From NCBI GenBank assembly GCA_035935465.1, contig DASYXA010000089.1, positions 31,591 through 95,590 on the forward strand: 64,000 bases of DNA, in the 5' to 3' direction. This document shows positions 30,964-39,273 of the stretch, one piece after another. Numbering within the stretch: the stretch's first letter is position 1; every line of letters begins with the position of its first letter. Both the position numbers and the translations under genes were made by a program. Under the pieces are notes generated by a model. That model worked only from the letters and a program-made list of their open reading frames with translations. It searched no databases and was not told where the DNA came from. The stretch comes from UBA4735 sp035935465 (GTDB taxonomy: Bacteria > Chloroflexota > Limnocylindria > P2-11E).

Positions 30964-32944
30964 CGAACCAGTCGGCGATGCGCCGCGCGTGATCGATCCG
31001 GTTCTTCGGCTTGCCGCCACGCGTGAGCTCGTGCGTGTCGTCCTGGTAGCGCACGAGTGTCGCCTCCTTGCCGAGCACCTTCAGGGCCACGAAGAGCTGC
31101 TCGGCCTGCTCGATCGGGCAGCGGAAGTCCTTCTCCGCGTGCAGGATCAGGAGCGGGGTCCGCACCTCCTGGACGTAGGTGAGCGGCGACCGCGCAACGA
31201 GCTTCTGCTCGTCGCGCCAGGGCGTCGCGTCGCCCATCTCGTACTGCCAGAAGTGCCACCCGATGTCGCTCGTGCCGAACGCGCTGATGTTGTTGCTGAT
31301 GCTCCGCTGCGTGACCGCGGCCCTGAACCGGTCGGTGTGTCCGACGATCCAGTTCGTCATGAAGCCGCCATAGCTGCCGCCGGTCACGTACAGCCGCTGC
31401 GGATCGACCCAGCCGAGCCCGAGCACGTGATCGACGCCGGCCATGAGGTCCAGGTAGTCCTTGCCGCCCCAGTCGCCGACGCACGCGCGCACGAACGTGT
31501 CCCCGTACGCGTGGCTGCCGCGCGGGTTCGTGTACAGGACCGCGTAGCCGCGCCCGGCGAGGACCTGGAACTCGTGGAAGAAGGAGTGGCCGTACGCGCC
31601 ATGCGGCCCGCCGTGGATCTCGAGCACGAGCGGCCAGCGCTTCGCCGGATCGAAGCCCGGCGGCTTCAGCAGCCAGCCTTCGACGGCCCAGCCGTCGGCG
31701 CCGGCGAATCGCACCTGCTCCGGCGCGGCGATGTACCGCGCGCCGAGCAGCTCCGCGTTGAGGCTCGTGATCGTGCGCATCCCGCCACCCGGCTGGCCGG
31801 TGACCACCTCACCCGGCGACGTGGGGGTCGCGATCACGCCGGCGAAGCAGTGCGCCTCGCGGTCGAGCGTCGCCGTGACGAGCTGGTGCGCGCCGAGCGT
31901 TTCCGCACGCACGTCCCCGCCGCGGGCGCTGACCGAGTAGAGGTTCGCGGTGCCCCGATCGGAGCCGATGAACAGGACGCGACCGTCCTTCGTCCACACC
32001 GGCGCGAGCGGGGCGGTCTCGCCGCGGACGTCGCTCATCACGCGCGAGCCGGTCGTGCGATCCCAGCCGCCGAGCAGGTCGGTCCCCGCGCCGCCGCCGC
32101 TGCTGAACCGCCAGACGCGCGTGTTGCGCGCACCGGCGCCGATCGCGTCCGCGGTCCCGAGACAGGTGATGGCCGCCCCATCGGGAGACCACGATGCGTT
32201 CGCGTATTGCCCGCGTTCGGTCGTGATCCGCGTAGCGCTCCCGCCCGCGACCGGGGTCACCCAGATGTCGCTCACCGTGTTGCGGTCGCGGTCGGCCGAG
32301 CGATTCGACGTGAACGCGAGCATCGTGCCGTCGGGCGATACGGACGGCTGGGTGTCGTCCCAGTCGCCGTCGGTCAGCTTTCGCGGCGCGCTGTCGAGCG
32401 GCACGAGCCAGAGGTGCTTGCGGCGGAGGTCGAGGAGCCCGCCCTCGTCGGACTTGTAGCGGAGGCGGTCGTAGACCTTCGGCGCGTCGTCGGGCTGCGC
32501 GGTGGCCGCGTCCTTCAGCGTCACGATGAGGCCCGATCCGCTCGGCAGCCAGGTCAGGTCGCCGCAGTCGTCGGGGAAACGCGCGATCTGACGTGGCTCA
32601 GCGCCCGGCGCGTCGATCAGGAACAGGCTCTTGGGAGCGCGTTTCTTCCCTTCCGGCACCTCGCCGCGATCGCTCACGAACGCGATCCGCGTGCCGTCCG
32701 GAGACCATCGCGGCGTCGCATCCTCGGCCAGGTCGTCGGTCCAGCGCGCGCTGCCGGAGCCGTCGACCGCGCTGACGAAGATGGCGGCGCGGTAGCGGTC
32801 GGCGTCGAGGTCCATCCGGCGCACCGCGTACGCGACGCGGTCGCCGGCGGGCGAGATGGCCGCCTCGTTCACGAAGGCGAACGCGGCGAGGTCCTCGGCG
32901 GTGAGTGGAGCCGTTGCGGAGGACACGGCGGCGTATCGTCCCAT
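30950..32944 (-). CDS. S9 family peptidase (acylaminoacyl-peptidase/dipeptidyl-peptidase type)
   Basis: 664 residues from ATG 32944. An N-terminal propeller with TolB-like repeats (RWSPDGTRIAFVSDRGE, SVSPDGTMLAFTSNRSADRD) precedes an alpha/beta-hydrolase domain with EIHGGPHGAYGHSF, the nucleophile GGSYGGFMTNW, HAEKDFRCPIEQAEQLF (aspartate) and DDTHELTRGGKPKNR (histidine). No signal peptide is seen. It probably removes N-terminal acyl-amino acids or dipeptides in the cytosol. It is a diverged paralogue of the gene at 398-2254. Confidence 0.94.
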   Translation of the reverse strand: MGRYAAVSSATAPLTAEDLAAFAFVNEAAISPAGDRVAYAVRRMDLDADRYRAAIFVSAVDGSGSARWTDDLAEDATPRWSPDGTRIAFVSDRGEVPEGKKRAPKSLFLIDAPGAEPRQIARFPDDCGDLTWLPSGSGLIVTLKDAATAQPDDAPKVYDRLRYKSDEGGLLDLRRKHLWLVPLDSAPRKLTDGDWDDTQPSVSPDGTMLAFTSNRSADRDRNTVSDIWVTPVAGGSATRITTERGQYANASWSPDGAAITCLGTADAIGAGARNTRVWRFSSGGGAGTDLLGGWDRTTGSRVMSDVRGETAPLAPVWTKDGRVLFIGSDRGTANLYSVSARGGDVRAETLGAHQLVTATLDREAHCFAGVIATPTSPGEVVTGQPGGGMRTITSLNAELLGARYIAAPEQVRFAGADGWAVEGWLLKPPGFDPAKRWPLVLEIHGGPHGAYGHSFFHEFQVLAGRGYAVLYTNPRGSHAYGDTFVRACVGDWGGKDYLDLMAGVDHVLGLGWVDPQRLYVTGGSYGGFMTNWIVGHTDRFRAAVTQRSISNNISAFGTSDIGWHFWQYEMGDATPWRDEQKLVARSPLTYVQEVRTPLLILHAEKDFRCPIEQAEQLFVALKVLGKEATLVRYQDDTHELTRGGKPKNRIDHARRIADWFDAHR
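32934..32939 (+). promoter_or_regulatory. Leaderless-type -10 (TATCGT) before the METVRSH leader ORF
   Basis: TATCGT, then 7 nt, then ATG 32947 of a seven-codon ORF. Confidence 0.45.
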
Positions 32945-32946
32945 AC

Positions 32947-32970
32947 ATGGAGACGGTGCGCTCCCACTGA
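32947..32970 (+). CDS. Seven-codon leader ORF coupled to the molybdoenzyme gene
   Basis: ATG 32947 opens METVRSH and stops at TGA 32968-32970, which shares its A with the ATG of the molybdoenzyme gene (TGATG). It sits at the normal leaderless distance from TATCGT. A plausible role is to load ribosomes for the second ATG. The alternative is chance. Confidence 0.35.
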   Translation: METVRSH

Positions 32971-34523
32971 TGCCGCGGCTCGATCCCCGTGCGCGCACCG
33001 GATCGCTGGTCGGCGGTCTCGCGATGTTCTTCGCGCTCGACCTCGCGTTCCTCGTGAGCCTCGGTGGATTCGCGTTCGCTCCCGATGCGCTCGGCCAGGC
33101 GCTCATCGAGATCATGCCCGGCTTCATCGTCGTGCCGCTCATCGGCCTGCTGCAGTTCTGGGCGAAGCGGCTCCTGGTCGGTGGCGTGCTCGTCGGCTTC
33201 CTCGCCTGCGGCGCGCTGGCCGGCGTCTTCGCCGTCGATCCACGGCGGCGGGACCGCACGGTCCTGATCGTCGGCGCGCTTCCGTGGGCCGGCTCGGTCG
33301 TCCTCGGCCAGGTGTTCGCGCCCGGCGTCGTCGATCTCTCGTCGGTCCTGCTCACGAGCGCCGTCGGCGCGCTCACCTACTTCGCCGCGCTGCAGCTGCT
33401 CGCCGGGGTCGCCACCTATCAGCCGGTGCGGTCCACGGCCGAACGGTCGCCGTCGCGGCGTCGCGTGCTCTTTGGCGCCGCGGCGGCCTCCGCGCTCATC
33501 GCGGTCGGCAGCCTCGGCGGCGGAGCCGCGGTGCGGGCGCTCGCGAAGCGCGCCGAGGGCATCCCGTTCGTCGCGCGGCGGCTGCGCACGAAAGCCGCGC
33601 CGCCGCCCGCGCTCCAGACCTTCGAGACGCTGCCGGGGCTCACCCCGCGCATCACCGACAACGCCGACCACTACACGGTCGACACGACGCTCATCAAGCC
33701 GTCGGTCGACGCCACGACGTGGACGCTCGACATCGGCGGCTCCGTCGAGAGCCCGTTCTCGCTCACGTACGACGACCTCCTCGACCTCGAGGCCGTCGAG
33801 CAGCTGAAGACGCTCGAGTGCATCAGCAACGAGGTCGGCGGCGAGCTCATCTCCACCGCGCTCTGGACCGGCGTCCCATTGCGCGACCTGCTCGCGCGCG
33901 CGAAGCCGGCTGCCGAGACGTACGACGTGAAGCTCACCTCGGTCGACGGCTACACGGATTCGATCCGCATCGAGAAGGCGATGGAGCCGGACACGATCGT
34001 CGCGTACCTGATGAACGGCGTGACGCTCCCGCAGGACCACGGCTACCCGGTGCGGCTCCTCGTGCCGAACATCTACGGCATGAAGAACGTGAAGTGGCTG
34101 CGGTCGGTCGAGTGCGTCACCTTCGACTACCTCGGCTACTGGATGCAGCGCGGCTGGTCGGACACCGCGATCGTGAACACGAACACGCGGATCGACACCC
34201 CGGACCGCTCGGCGAGGTGGGACGGCAGTACGACCATCCCGATCGCCGGCATCGCATTCGCCGGCGCGCGGGGGATCCAGACGGTGGAGGTCTCCGCCGA
34301 CGGTGGCCACACGTTCGTCGCCGCCGAGCTCGAGCCCGCGCTCGGTCCGCTCACCTGGGTCCGCTGGAAGCTCGACTGGACGCCGCCCGGCACCGGGAGG
34401 TTCACGATCGTCGCGCGCTCGACCGACAAGACCGGCGAGCGGGAGACGGAGATCCGGCGCGAGCCGTTCCCCGATGGGGCGACCGGCTGGGACACCGTCG
34501 ACGTCATCGTCGTCCGCGGTTGA
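32970..34523 (+). CDS. Membrane-anchored molybdopterin-dependent oxidoreductase (sulfite oxidase family)
   Basis: 517 residues. Residues 1-160 hold four to five membrane segments; residues ~160-190 contain SRRRVLFGAAAASALIAVG, another hydrophobic stretch with a Tat-like arginine run. The catalytic domain (from ~230) has the molybdenum-ligand cysteine in LKTLECISNEVGG, then GYPVRLLVPNIYGMKNVKWL and a C-terminal Ig-like dimerisation domain (VEVSADGGHTFVAAEL). Homologues oxidise sulfite or reduce oxidised methionine. The fused N-terminal anchor places the catalytic domain outside the cell. The substrate is unknown. Confidence 0.9.
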   Translation: MPRLDPRARTGSLVGGLAMFFALDLAFLVSLGGFAFAPDALGQALIEIMPGFIVVPLIGLLQFWAKRLLVGGVLVGFLACGALAGVFAVDPRRRDRTVLIVGALPWAGSVVLGQVFAPGVVDLSSVLLTSAVGALTYFAALQLLAGVATYQPVRSTAERSPSRRRVLFGAAAASALIAVGSLGGGAAVRALAKRAEGIPFVARRLRTKAAPPPALQTFETLPGLTPRITDNADHYTVDTTLIKPSVDATTWTLDIGGSVESPFSLTYDDLLDLEAVEQLKTLECISNEVGGELISTALWTGVPLRDLLARAKPAAETYDVKLTSVDGYTDSIRIEKAMEPDTIVAYLMNGVTLPQDHGYPVRLLVPNIYGMKNVKWLRSVECVTFDYLGYWMQRGWSDTAIVNTNTRIDTPDRSARWDGSTTIPIAGIAFAGARGIQTVEVSADGGHTFVAAELEPALGPLTWVRWKLDWTPPGTGRFTIVARSTDKTGERETEIRREPFPDGATGWDTVDVIVVRG

Positions 34524-34537
34524 ACGCGAGAGAGCGC

Positions 34538-34543
34538 TAGGCT
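34538..34543 (+). promoter_or_regulatory. Leaderless-type -10 (TAGGCT)
   Basis: TAGGCT, then 8 nt, then GTG 34552. Near-identical to the elements at 26968 and 36091. Confidence 0.55.
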
Positions 34544-34551
34544 CCCGTCCC

Positions 34552-34971
34552 GTGGCGAAGCGCCGCTTCTCGATCACCGTGGCGCTGCCCGCGTACGCGC
34601 GGCCGCGCAACGAATGGCGCCGCCGCGTGCACGGCGCGGTGCTCGACGTGCAGACCCGCCGCGGAGTGGGCTATCGCGAGAGCGATCGGCTCGAAGTGCG
34701 GATCTCGCTACCGCTGGGGGACCGACCGCTCGACATCCATGAGATCGACGAGCGGGTCAAGGACGTGATCGACGCGCTCGAGGGCCGCATCGCGGGACCG
34801 CGGAGCCGCCGGCGCATCGCGCCGATCGTGCCGTCCGCGGATCAGATCCGGCGCATCGTGCTCGAGCGGGTCCCGCCGGGAGCGTCGAAAGAGCCGCGCC
34901 GGATCAGGCGGCGCGCGCTCGGCGAGCTTGCGATCTCCCGCTTCCACGCGCGCCGCCGGGGTCCCGGCTAG
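34552..34971 (+). CDS. Hypothetical protein, possibly RusA-like fold
   Basis: 139 very basic residues. It begins RRFSITVALPAYARPRNEWRR, then RLEVRISLPLGDRPLDIHEIDERVKDVIDALEGR. The pattern of a short N-terminal strand followed by D(x)7K(x)2IDALEG resembles RusA Holliday-junction resolvases (DxDNxxKxxxDAL), but one aspartate pair is not clearly conserved. No phage genes surround it. The resemblance is weak and could be coincidental. Confidence 0.5.
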   Translation: MAKRRFSITVALPAYARPRNEWRRRVHGAVLDVQTRRGVGYRESDRLEVRISLPLGDRPLDIHEIDERVKDVIDALEGRIAGPRSRRRIAPIVPSADQIRRIVLERVPPGASKEPRRIRRRALGELAISRFHARRRGPG

Positions 34972-35516
34972 GCGGCGACCGGCTGGGTCTTCGCGACCGG
35001 AGTTGCCGCGATGTTCGCCTCGATCGTGATCTTCTCGCCGACGAGGACGCCGCTCGGGATCGGCATGTTCCAGACCAGACCCCACTGGGTGCGGTCGAAG
35101 CTGAACTTCGCGTCGAATCCGGCCCGCTGACCGGCCCGCGGGTCGGCCGCGATGCCGACCAGCTCCACGTTCACCGCCACCGGCTTCGTGGTGCCGCGGA
35201 TCGTGAGGTCGCCGTCGACGACGAACTCGCTCTTGCTCGAACCCTGCGGCGTGATCTTCGTGCTCTTGAAGATGATGTCGGGGTGGCTCGCGGCGTCGAG
35301 GAAGTCGGCGGACCGGAGGTGCCCGTCACGCTTCTCGTCGCCGGTGTTCACGGACGCTGCCGGGATGCGCAGCTCGACGGCCCCGCTCTCCGGCATGGCC
35401 GGGTCGAAGTCGATGACCCCGCTTGCCCCGCTGAATGCGCCGCGCACGGTCGTGAGCATCATGTGCTTGACCGCCGCCGTGACGCTGGAATGGCTCGAGT
35501 CGATCTGCCACTGCAT
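34968..35516 (-). CDS. YceI family lipid-binding protein
   Basis: 182 residues of the YceI lipocalin-like fold: WQIDSSHSSVTAAVKHMMLTTVRGAF at the N-terminus, DEKRDGHLRSADFLDAASHPDIIFKS, GDLTIRGTTKPVAVNVEL. YceI proteins bind polyisoprenoid lipids. There is no signal peptide, so this copy is cytosolic. A GGGGAGG lies 11 nt before ATG 35516. It is divergent from marR, with an inverted repeat in between, so repression by MarR is likely. Confidence 0.93.
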   Translation of the reverse strand: MQWQIDSSHSSVTAAVKHMMLTTVRGAFSGASGVIDFDPAMPESGAVELRIPAASVNTGDEKRDGHLRSADFLDAASHPDIIFKSTKITPQGSSKSEFVVDGDLTIRGTTKPVAVNVELVGIAADPRAGQRAGFDAKFSFDRTQWGLVWNMPIPSGVLVGEKITIEANIAATPVAKTQPVAA

Positions 35517-35586
35517 GGGTGTTGTGTCCTCCCCGGGTCGACCGGTGCGGAAGTGCTGTGCCCGGTCCTGCCGGACTGCTATCCTT

Positions 35587-35605
35587 CTTGTTGTACAGGA
35601 ACAAG
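35587..35605. promoter_or_regulatory. Probable MarR operator CTTGTT-N7-AACAAG
   Basis: A perfect 6-bp inverted repeat with a 7-bp spacer lies between yceI and marR. TTGTT-N7-AACAA is a typical MarR-family site. It overlaps a possible yceI -35 (TTGTTC on the minus strand, 17 nt from TAGCAG). Confidence 0.6.
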
Positions 35606-35655
35606 TTGCGCAGGAAACCTATTCCGCGAAGCCGCGGCGGGCCTCCGGACCGGAG

Positions 35656-36093
35656 CTGAGCGCGTGGCGCGCCTTCCTGCGCGCCGGCACGGCCTCGGCC
35701 CTCGCACTCGAGTCCGCCCTCGCGGAGACCCGGGTGTCCCACTCCGAGTACGACGTGCTCCTCAACGTGGCCACCGGGCCGAAGGATGGGCTGCGGCCTA
35801 CCGACCTCGCCGAGCGCGTGCTCATCACGAAGAGCGGCCTGACTCGCCTGCTCGACCGGCTGGTCGAGCGCGGATACATCGAGCGCCGCACGTGCGCGAG
35901 CGACCGCCGCGGGCAGCTCGTCGTGTTGACCGCGGACGGACGGCGCGCATTCCGGCGAGCGGCGCCCAACGTCGTGCGGGCGATCGGCGCGCTCTTCGGC
36001 GACGGCTTCACCGAGCGCGATCTCGCCGCGCTCCGTGTGGCGTGCGAGCGGATCGCGACGACCGCGGAGGCGATGACCACCCCACCTCAGTAG
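35656..36093 (+). CDS. MarR family transcriptional regulator
   Basis: About 145 residues with the winged-helix pattern HSEYDVLLNVATGPKDGLRPTDLAERVLITKSGLTRLLDRLVERGYIERRTCASDRRGQLVVLTADGRRAF, including the DxRG wing. The N-terminal start is unclear: in frame downstream of the operator only CTG 35656 is available, while a GTG at 35545 would translate through the operator. It probably represses itself and yceI in response to a phenolic or lipophilic ligand. Its TAG stop is the first half of the next gene's -10. Confidence 0.87.
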   Translation: MSAWRAFLRAGTASALALESALAETRVSHSEYDVLLNVATGPKDGLRPTDLAERVLITKSGLTRLLDRLVERGYIERRTCASDRRGQLVVLTADGRRAFRRAAPNVVRAIGALFGDGFTERDLAALRVACERIATTAEAMTTPPQ

Positions 36094-36096
36094 GCT
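36091..36096 (+). promoter_or_regulatory. -10 element TAGGCT fused to the marR stop; promoter of the recycling island
   Basis: marR ends at TAG 36091-36093. TAGGCT is followed by 7 nt and GTG 36104, the first gene of a run of overlapping cell-wall recycling genes. Confidence 0.6.
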
Positions 36097-36103
36097 CGGT
36101 CGC

Positions 36104-37579
36104 GTGAGGCGCCTTTCCGCGGGCGGGCTGGTCTGGGCAGGATTCGACGGACCTGCCGTTCCCGGGCCGTTGCTCGACGGCATCGCGCGCGGGCGGATCG
36201 GCGGCCTCCTCCTGTTCGCGTATCGCGGCAACCTCCGTTCGCGCGACGCGGTCCGCGGCATGCTCCGCGAGGCCGCGGACGCGGCGCGGCGCGGCGGCCT
36301 GCCGCCGGTCCCGGTGGGCGTCGATCAAGAAGGTGGCGCCGTCGTGCGCATCGGGTACGGCGCGGTGTTCCCGAGCGCGTTGGCCATCGCCGCGACCGGC
36401 GATCCCGCGAACGCGGAGCGGGTGGCCGGCGCGGTCGCCCGCGGCCTGCGCGCCGACGGCATCGCGATGAACCACGCCCCGGTGTGCGACGTGAACGTCG
36501 AGCCGCGCAACCCGGTGATCGGCACGCGCTCGTTCGGGGACGAAGCGAGCGATGTCGCGCGCTACTGCGCGGCGTGGGTGCGGGGCTCCGAGGCAGCGGG
36601 GGTCGCCACGTCGCCGAAGCACTTCCCGGGTCACGGCGCGACGGGATACGACACGCACCACACGACGGTCGATGTCCCGGCCGACCGCGCGGTCCTCGAG
36701 GCGCGCGAGCTCGTCCCGTTCCGCGCTGCGTTCGCCGCGGGCGCGACGTCGGTCATGACCGCGCACATCCGCTACCCGGCGCTGGACGACGGGAATATCG
36801 CGACGCTCTCGCCGCGGATCCTGGGCGACCTGCTCCGCCGGGAGCTCGGCTTCGGCGGCCTCGCGGTCACGGATTCGCTCGACATGTCCGGCCTGACCCA
36901 GGTGGAGACGCCCGAACGCGTGGCGGCGCGTGCGGTGAACGCGGGGATCGACGCGGTGATGGTGACGAGCGGCCTGGACCGGCAGCTCGAAACGTCCGAG
37001 CATCTCGCGCTCGGTGTAGCGCCCGCGCGCCTGCGCGAGGCGCTCGTCCGCGCGGCGGCATTCCGCGAACGCTTCGGGATCGAGGTACCCGACGCGCCGT
37101 TCGACGACGCGCCGGGACGCGCGCTGGCGCTCGAGGTCGCGGCCGCCTCGATCACGCACGTCGGCCCCCCGCTGCCCCCGCTCGGCGGACCGATCCGGGT
37201 CGTCCTGCTGCCGTCCGGGCGGCGATCACCGGTGGAGGAGCTCGCGCAGCCCGAGGCGGACTTCGAGAACGCGTTGCGCGAGCGCCTCGGATCGAAGGTC
37301 GCGTTCTCGGCGGAGGGCGGCGCGCCGGATGGCGAGGGGCCGCTCGTCGTGTGCACGTCGAGCGCGTGCTTCGATCCCGCGCAGGCCGAGCGCGCACGGG
37401 CGCTCCTCGCGGGCGGCGGCATGCTCTGCGCGCTGCGCAGCCCCTACGACGCGTCGCTCGTCCCGGGAGTGCCGGCGCTCCTCACCTACGGCGATGTCCC
37501 CGTGTCGCTGGCCGCGCTCGCCGACGTGCTGGCCGGGCGCGCACCGCTGCGCGGGATCCTGCCGGTCCGCCTGCCGTGA
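36104..37579 (+). CDS. Glycoside hydrolase family 3 beta-N-acetylhexosaminidase, cytosolic (NagZ-like)
   Basis: 491 residues with no signal peptide. GH3 features: GVDQEGGAVVRIG, the NagZ loop SPKHFPGHGATGYDTHH (His acid/base relay) and the nucleophile aspartate in VTDSLDMSGL. A C-terminal ~140-residue extension resembles the second GH3 domain. It should release GlcNAc from muropeptides or chitobiose. It is coupled by a 4-nt overlap (GTGA) to the lipoprotein paralogue. Confidence 0.92.
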   Translation: MRRLSAGGLVWAGFDGPAVPGPLLDGIARGRIGGLLLFAYRGNLRSRDAVRGMLREAADAARRGGLPPVPVGVDQEGGAVVRIGYGAVFPSALAIAATGDPANAERVAGAVARGLRADGIAMNHAPVCDVNVEPRNPVIGTRSFGDEASDVARYCAAWVRGSEAAGVATSPKHFPGHGATGYDTHHTTVDVPADRAVLEARELVPFRAAFAAGATSVMTAHIRYPALDDGNIATLSPRILGDLLRRELGFGGLAVTDSLDMSGLTQVETPERVAARAVNAGIDAVMVTSGLDRQLETSEHLALGVAPARLREALVRAAAFRERFGIEVPDAPFDDAPGRALALEVAAASITHVGPPLPPLGGPIRVVLLPSGRRSPVEELAQPEADFENALRERLGSKVAFSAEGGAPDGEGPLVVCTSSACFDPAQAERARALLAGGGMLCALRSPYDASLVPGVPALLTYGDVPVSLAALADVLAGRAPLRGILPVRLP

Positions 37580-39273
37580 ACCGGCGACGTCTGCTCGCCC
37601 GGACCGCGGCGGCCGCCGCGCTCGCGGCATGCACCCCGTTCCAGAGCCATCCGATCGGCACGATCGGCGGATCCCGCGCGGACCGGATGCTCGCCGGCAT
37701 GTCGCCGGCGGCGCGGGCCGGCCAGCTGATGAGCGTCGCGTTCCGCGGCACGAAGATCACGCCGGCCCTCGAGGCGATGATCCGCGGCCGGAGCGTCGGC
37801 GGCGTGATCCTCTACGCGGAGAACTTCGACGGCGACGCGGCGCGGCTGAAGGCGCTCATCGCCGACCTGTCGCGCATCGCGGCCGAGGCCACGGTCGTGC
37901 CGCTGTTCTTCTCGATCGACCAGGAGGGTGGCGCGGTCGTCCGCATCGGGCGCGGCGCGACCATCCTGCCCGGGAACATGGCCCTGGCCGCGACGCCCGA
38001 TCCGGCCGACAGCGTGCGCAAGGCCGTCGCGATCACCGCGCGCGACCTGCGCGCCCTCGGCGTGAACTTCGAGCTCGCGCCGGACGCCGACGTGAACAAC
38101 GAGCCGCGCAACCCGATCATCCTCAACCGCTCGTTCGGCTCCGACCCGCAGCGCGTCGCCTCGCTCGTGACGGTCGCGACGAACGCGTTCGCCGACGCGA
38201 AGCTCTTGTGCTGCGTCAAGCACTTCCCCGGCCACGGCGCGACGACGACCGATTCGCACACCGGCCTTCCGCTGCTGGACGTCGACCGCGCACGCCTCGA
38301 CGCGGTCGAGCTCGTGCCGTTCAGGGCCGCGATCGCCGCGGGCACCCCCGCGATCATGAGCGCGCACATCCGGATCCCGGCGCTCGACCCGACGCCGGAC
38401 GTCCCGGTGACGCTCTCCCGACGGGTCATGACCGGCCTCATCCGCACGGAGCTCGGCTTCGGCGGCCTGCTCGTCACCGACGACCTCGAGATGGGCGCGC
38501 TCACGCAGACCCGATCCGAGTCACAGGCCGGCTACGACGCGTTCCTCGCCGGTGCGGATCTCCTGCTGTTCCGGTTCGACGAGAGCGCGCAGACCGACGC
38601 GCACGACCGGCTGACGCGAAGCATCACCACGGACCAGACGGCCCTGACGCGATCCGGCGATTCGGTCGGACGGATCCTCGCGGTCAAGGAGCGGTTCGGG
38701 ATCCTCGATGCCTCGGCGCCGAGCGGGACCGCCGGGAGCGACGCGGACCGCGCGACGGCCGACGAGCTCGCGCGTGCGAGCATCACCGTCCTGCGCGCCG
38801 GCGGACTCCCGCTGCGGGGACGGATCTTCGCCGTCTCGCCGCTCGACCCCGACATCGCGCTCGTGGCGGATCAGCCCTCGCTCGGCCAGGTGCTCGCGCA
38901 GCGCCTGCCGAACGTCACGACGCAGACGATCACCCTGTCGCCCAGCCGGTCGGACATCGATCGCGCGGTCGCGTCCGCGCGCGCGGCGGACGTCGTGGTC
39001 CTGGGCGCGGCCGATCTGTTCTCGTATCCGCAGCAGGCGACGCTCGCGAGGGCGCTGCAAGCCGTGAAGCCGACGGTGCTGGTGTCGCTCCGCTCGCCCT
39101 ACGACATCCTGAGCGCGCCGTCGGTCGCGGGCTACGTGTGCGCCTACACCGGGCGCGAGCCGACGCTCCGCGCGCTGGCCGGCGTCCTGTCCGGATCGCG
39201 GGCACCGACAGGCACCCTGCCGGTCGACGTCCCCGGTGCCTACCGTATCGGCGACGGGATGAAGCGGCTCTGA
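37576..39273 (+). CDS. Glycoside hydrolase family 3 beta-N-acetylhexosaminidase, predicted lipoprotein
   Basis: 565 residues. The N-terminus NRRRLLARTAAAAALAACTP combines a twin-arginine-like start with a lipobox (LAAC), so it is exported and lipid-anchored at about residue 19. The GH3 domain has SIDQEGGAVVRIG, VKHFPGHGATTTDSHTG and the nucleophile in VTDDLEMGAL, followed by a C-terminal alpha/beta sandwich. It is a paralogue of the previous gene, which is cytosolic, so the pair would act on both sides of the membrane. Confidence 0.92.
   Translation: MNRRRLLARTAAAAALAACTPFQSHPIGTIGGSRADRMLAGMSPAARAGQLMSVAFRGTKITPALEAMIRGRSVGGVILYAENFDGDAARLKALIADLSRIAAEATVVPLFFSIDQEGGAVVRIGRGATILPGNMALAATPDPADSVRKAVAITARDLRALGVNFELAPDADVNNEPRNPIILNRSFGSDPQRVASLVTVATNAFADAKLLCCVKHFPGHGATTTDSHTGLPLLDVDRARLDAVELVPFRAAIAAGTPAIMSAHIRIPALDPTPDVPVTLSRRVMTGLIRTELGFGGLLVTDDLEMGALTQTRSESQAGYDAFLAGADLLLFRFDESAQTDAHDRLTRSITTDQTALTRSGDSVGRILAVKERFGILDASAPSGTAGSDADRATADELARASITVLRAGGLPLRGRIFAVSPLDPDIALVADQPSLGQVLAQRLPNVTTQTITLSPSRSDIDRAVASARAADVVVLGAADLFSYPQQATLARALQAVKPTVLVSLRSPYDILSAPSVAGYVCAYTGREPTLRALAGVLSGSRAPTGTLPVDVPGAYRIGDGMKRL

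Noticed and set aside
30878..34540. 1220-codon plus-strand ORF
   Set aside because: Spans the antisense of the S9 peptidase and an alternative frame of the molybdoenzyme; composition is that of a shadow.
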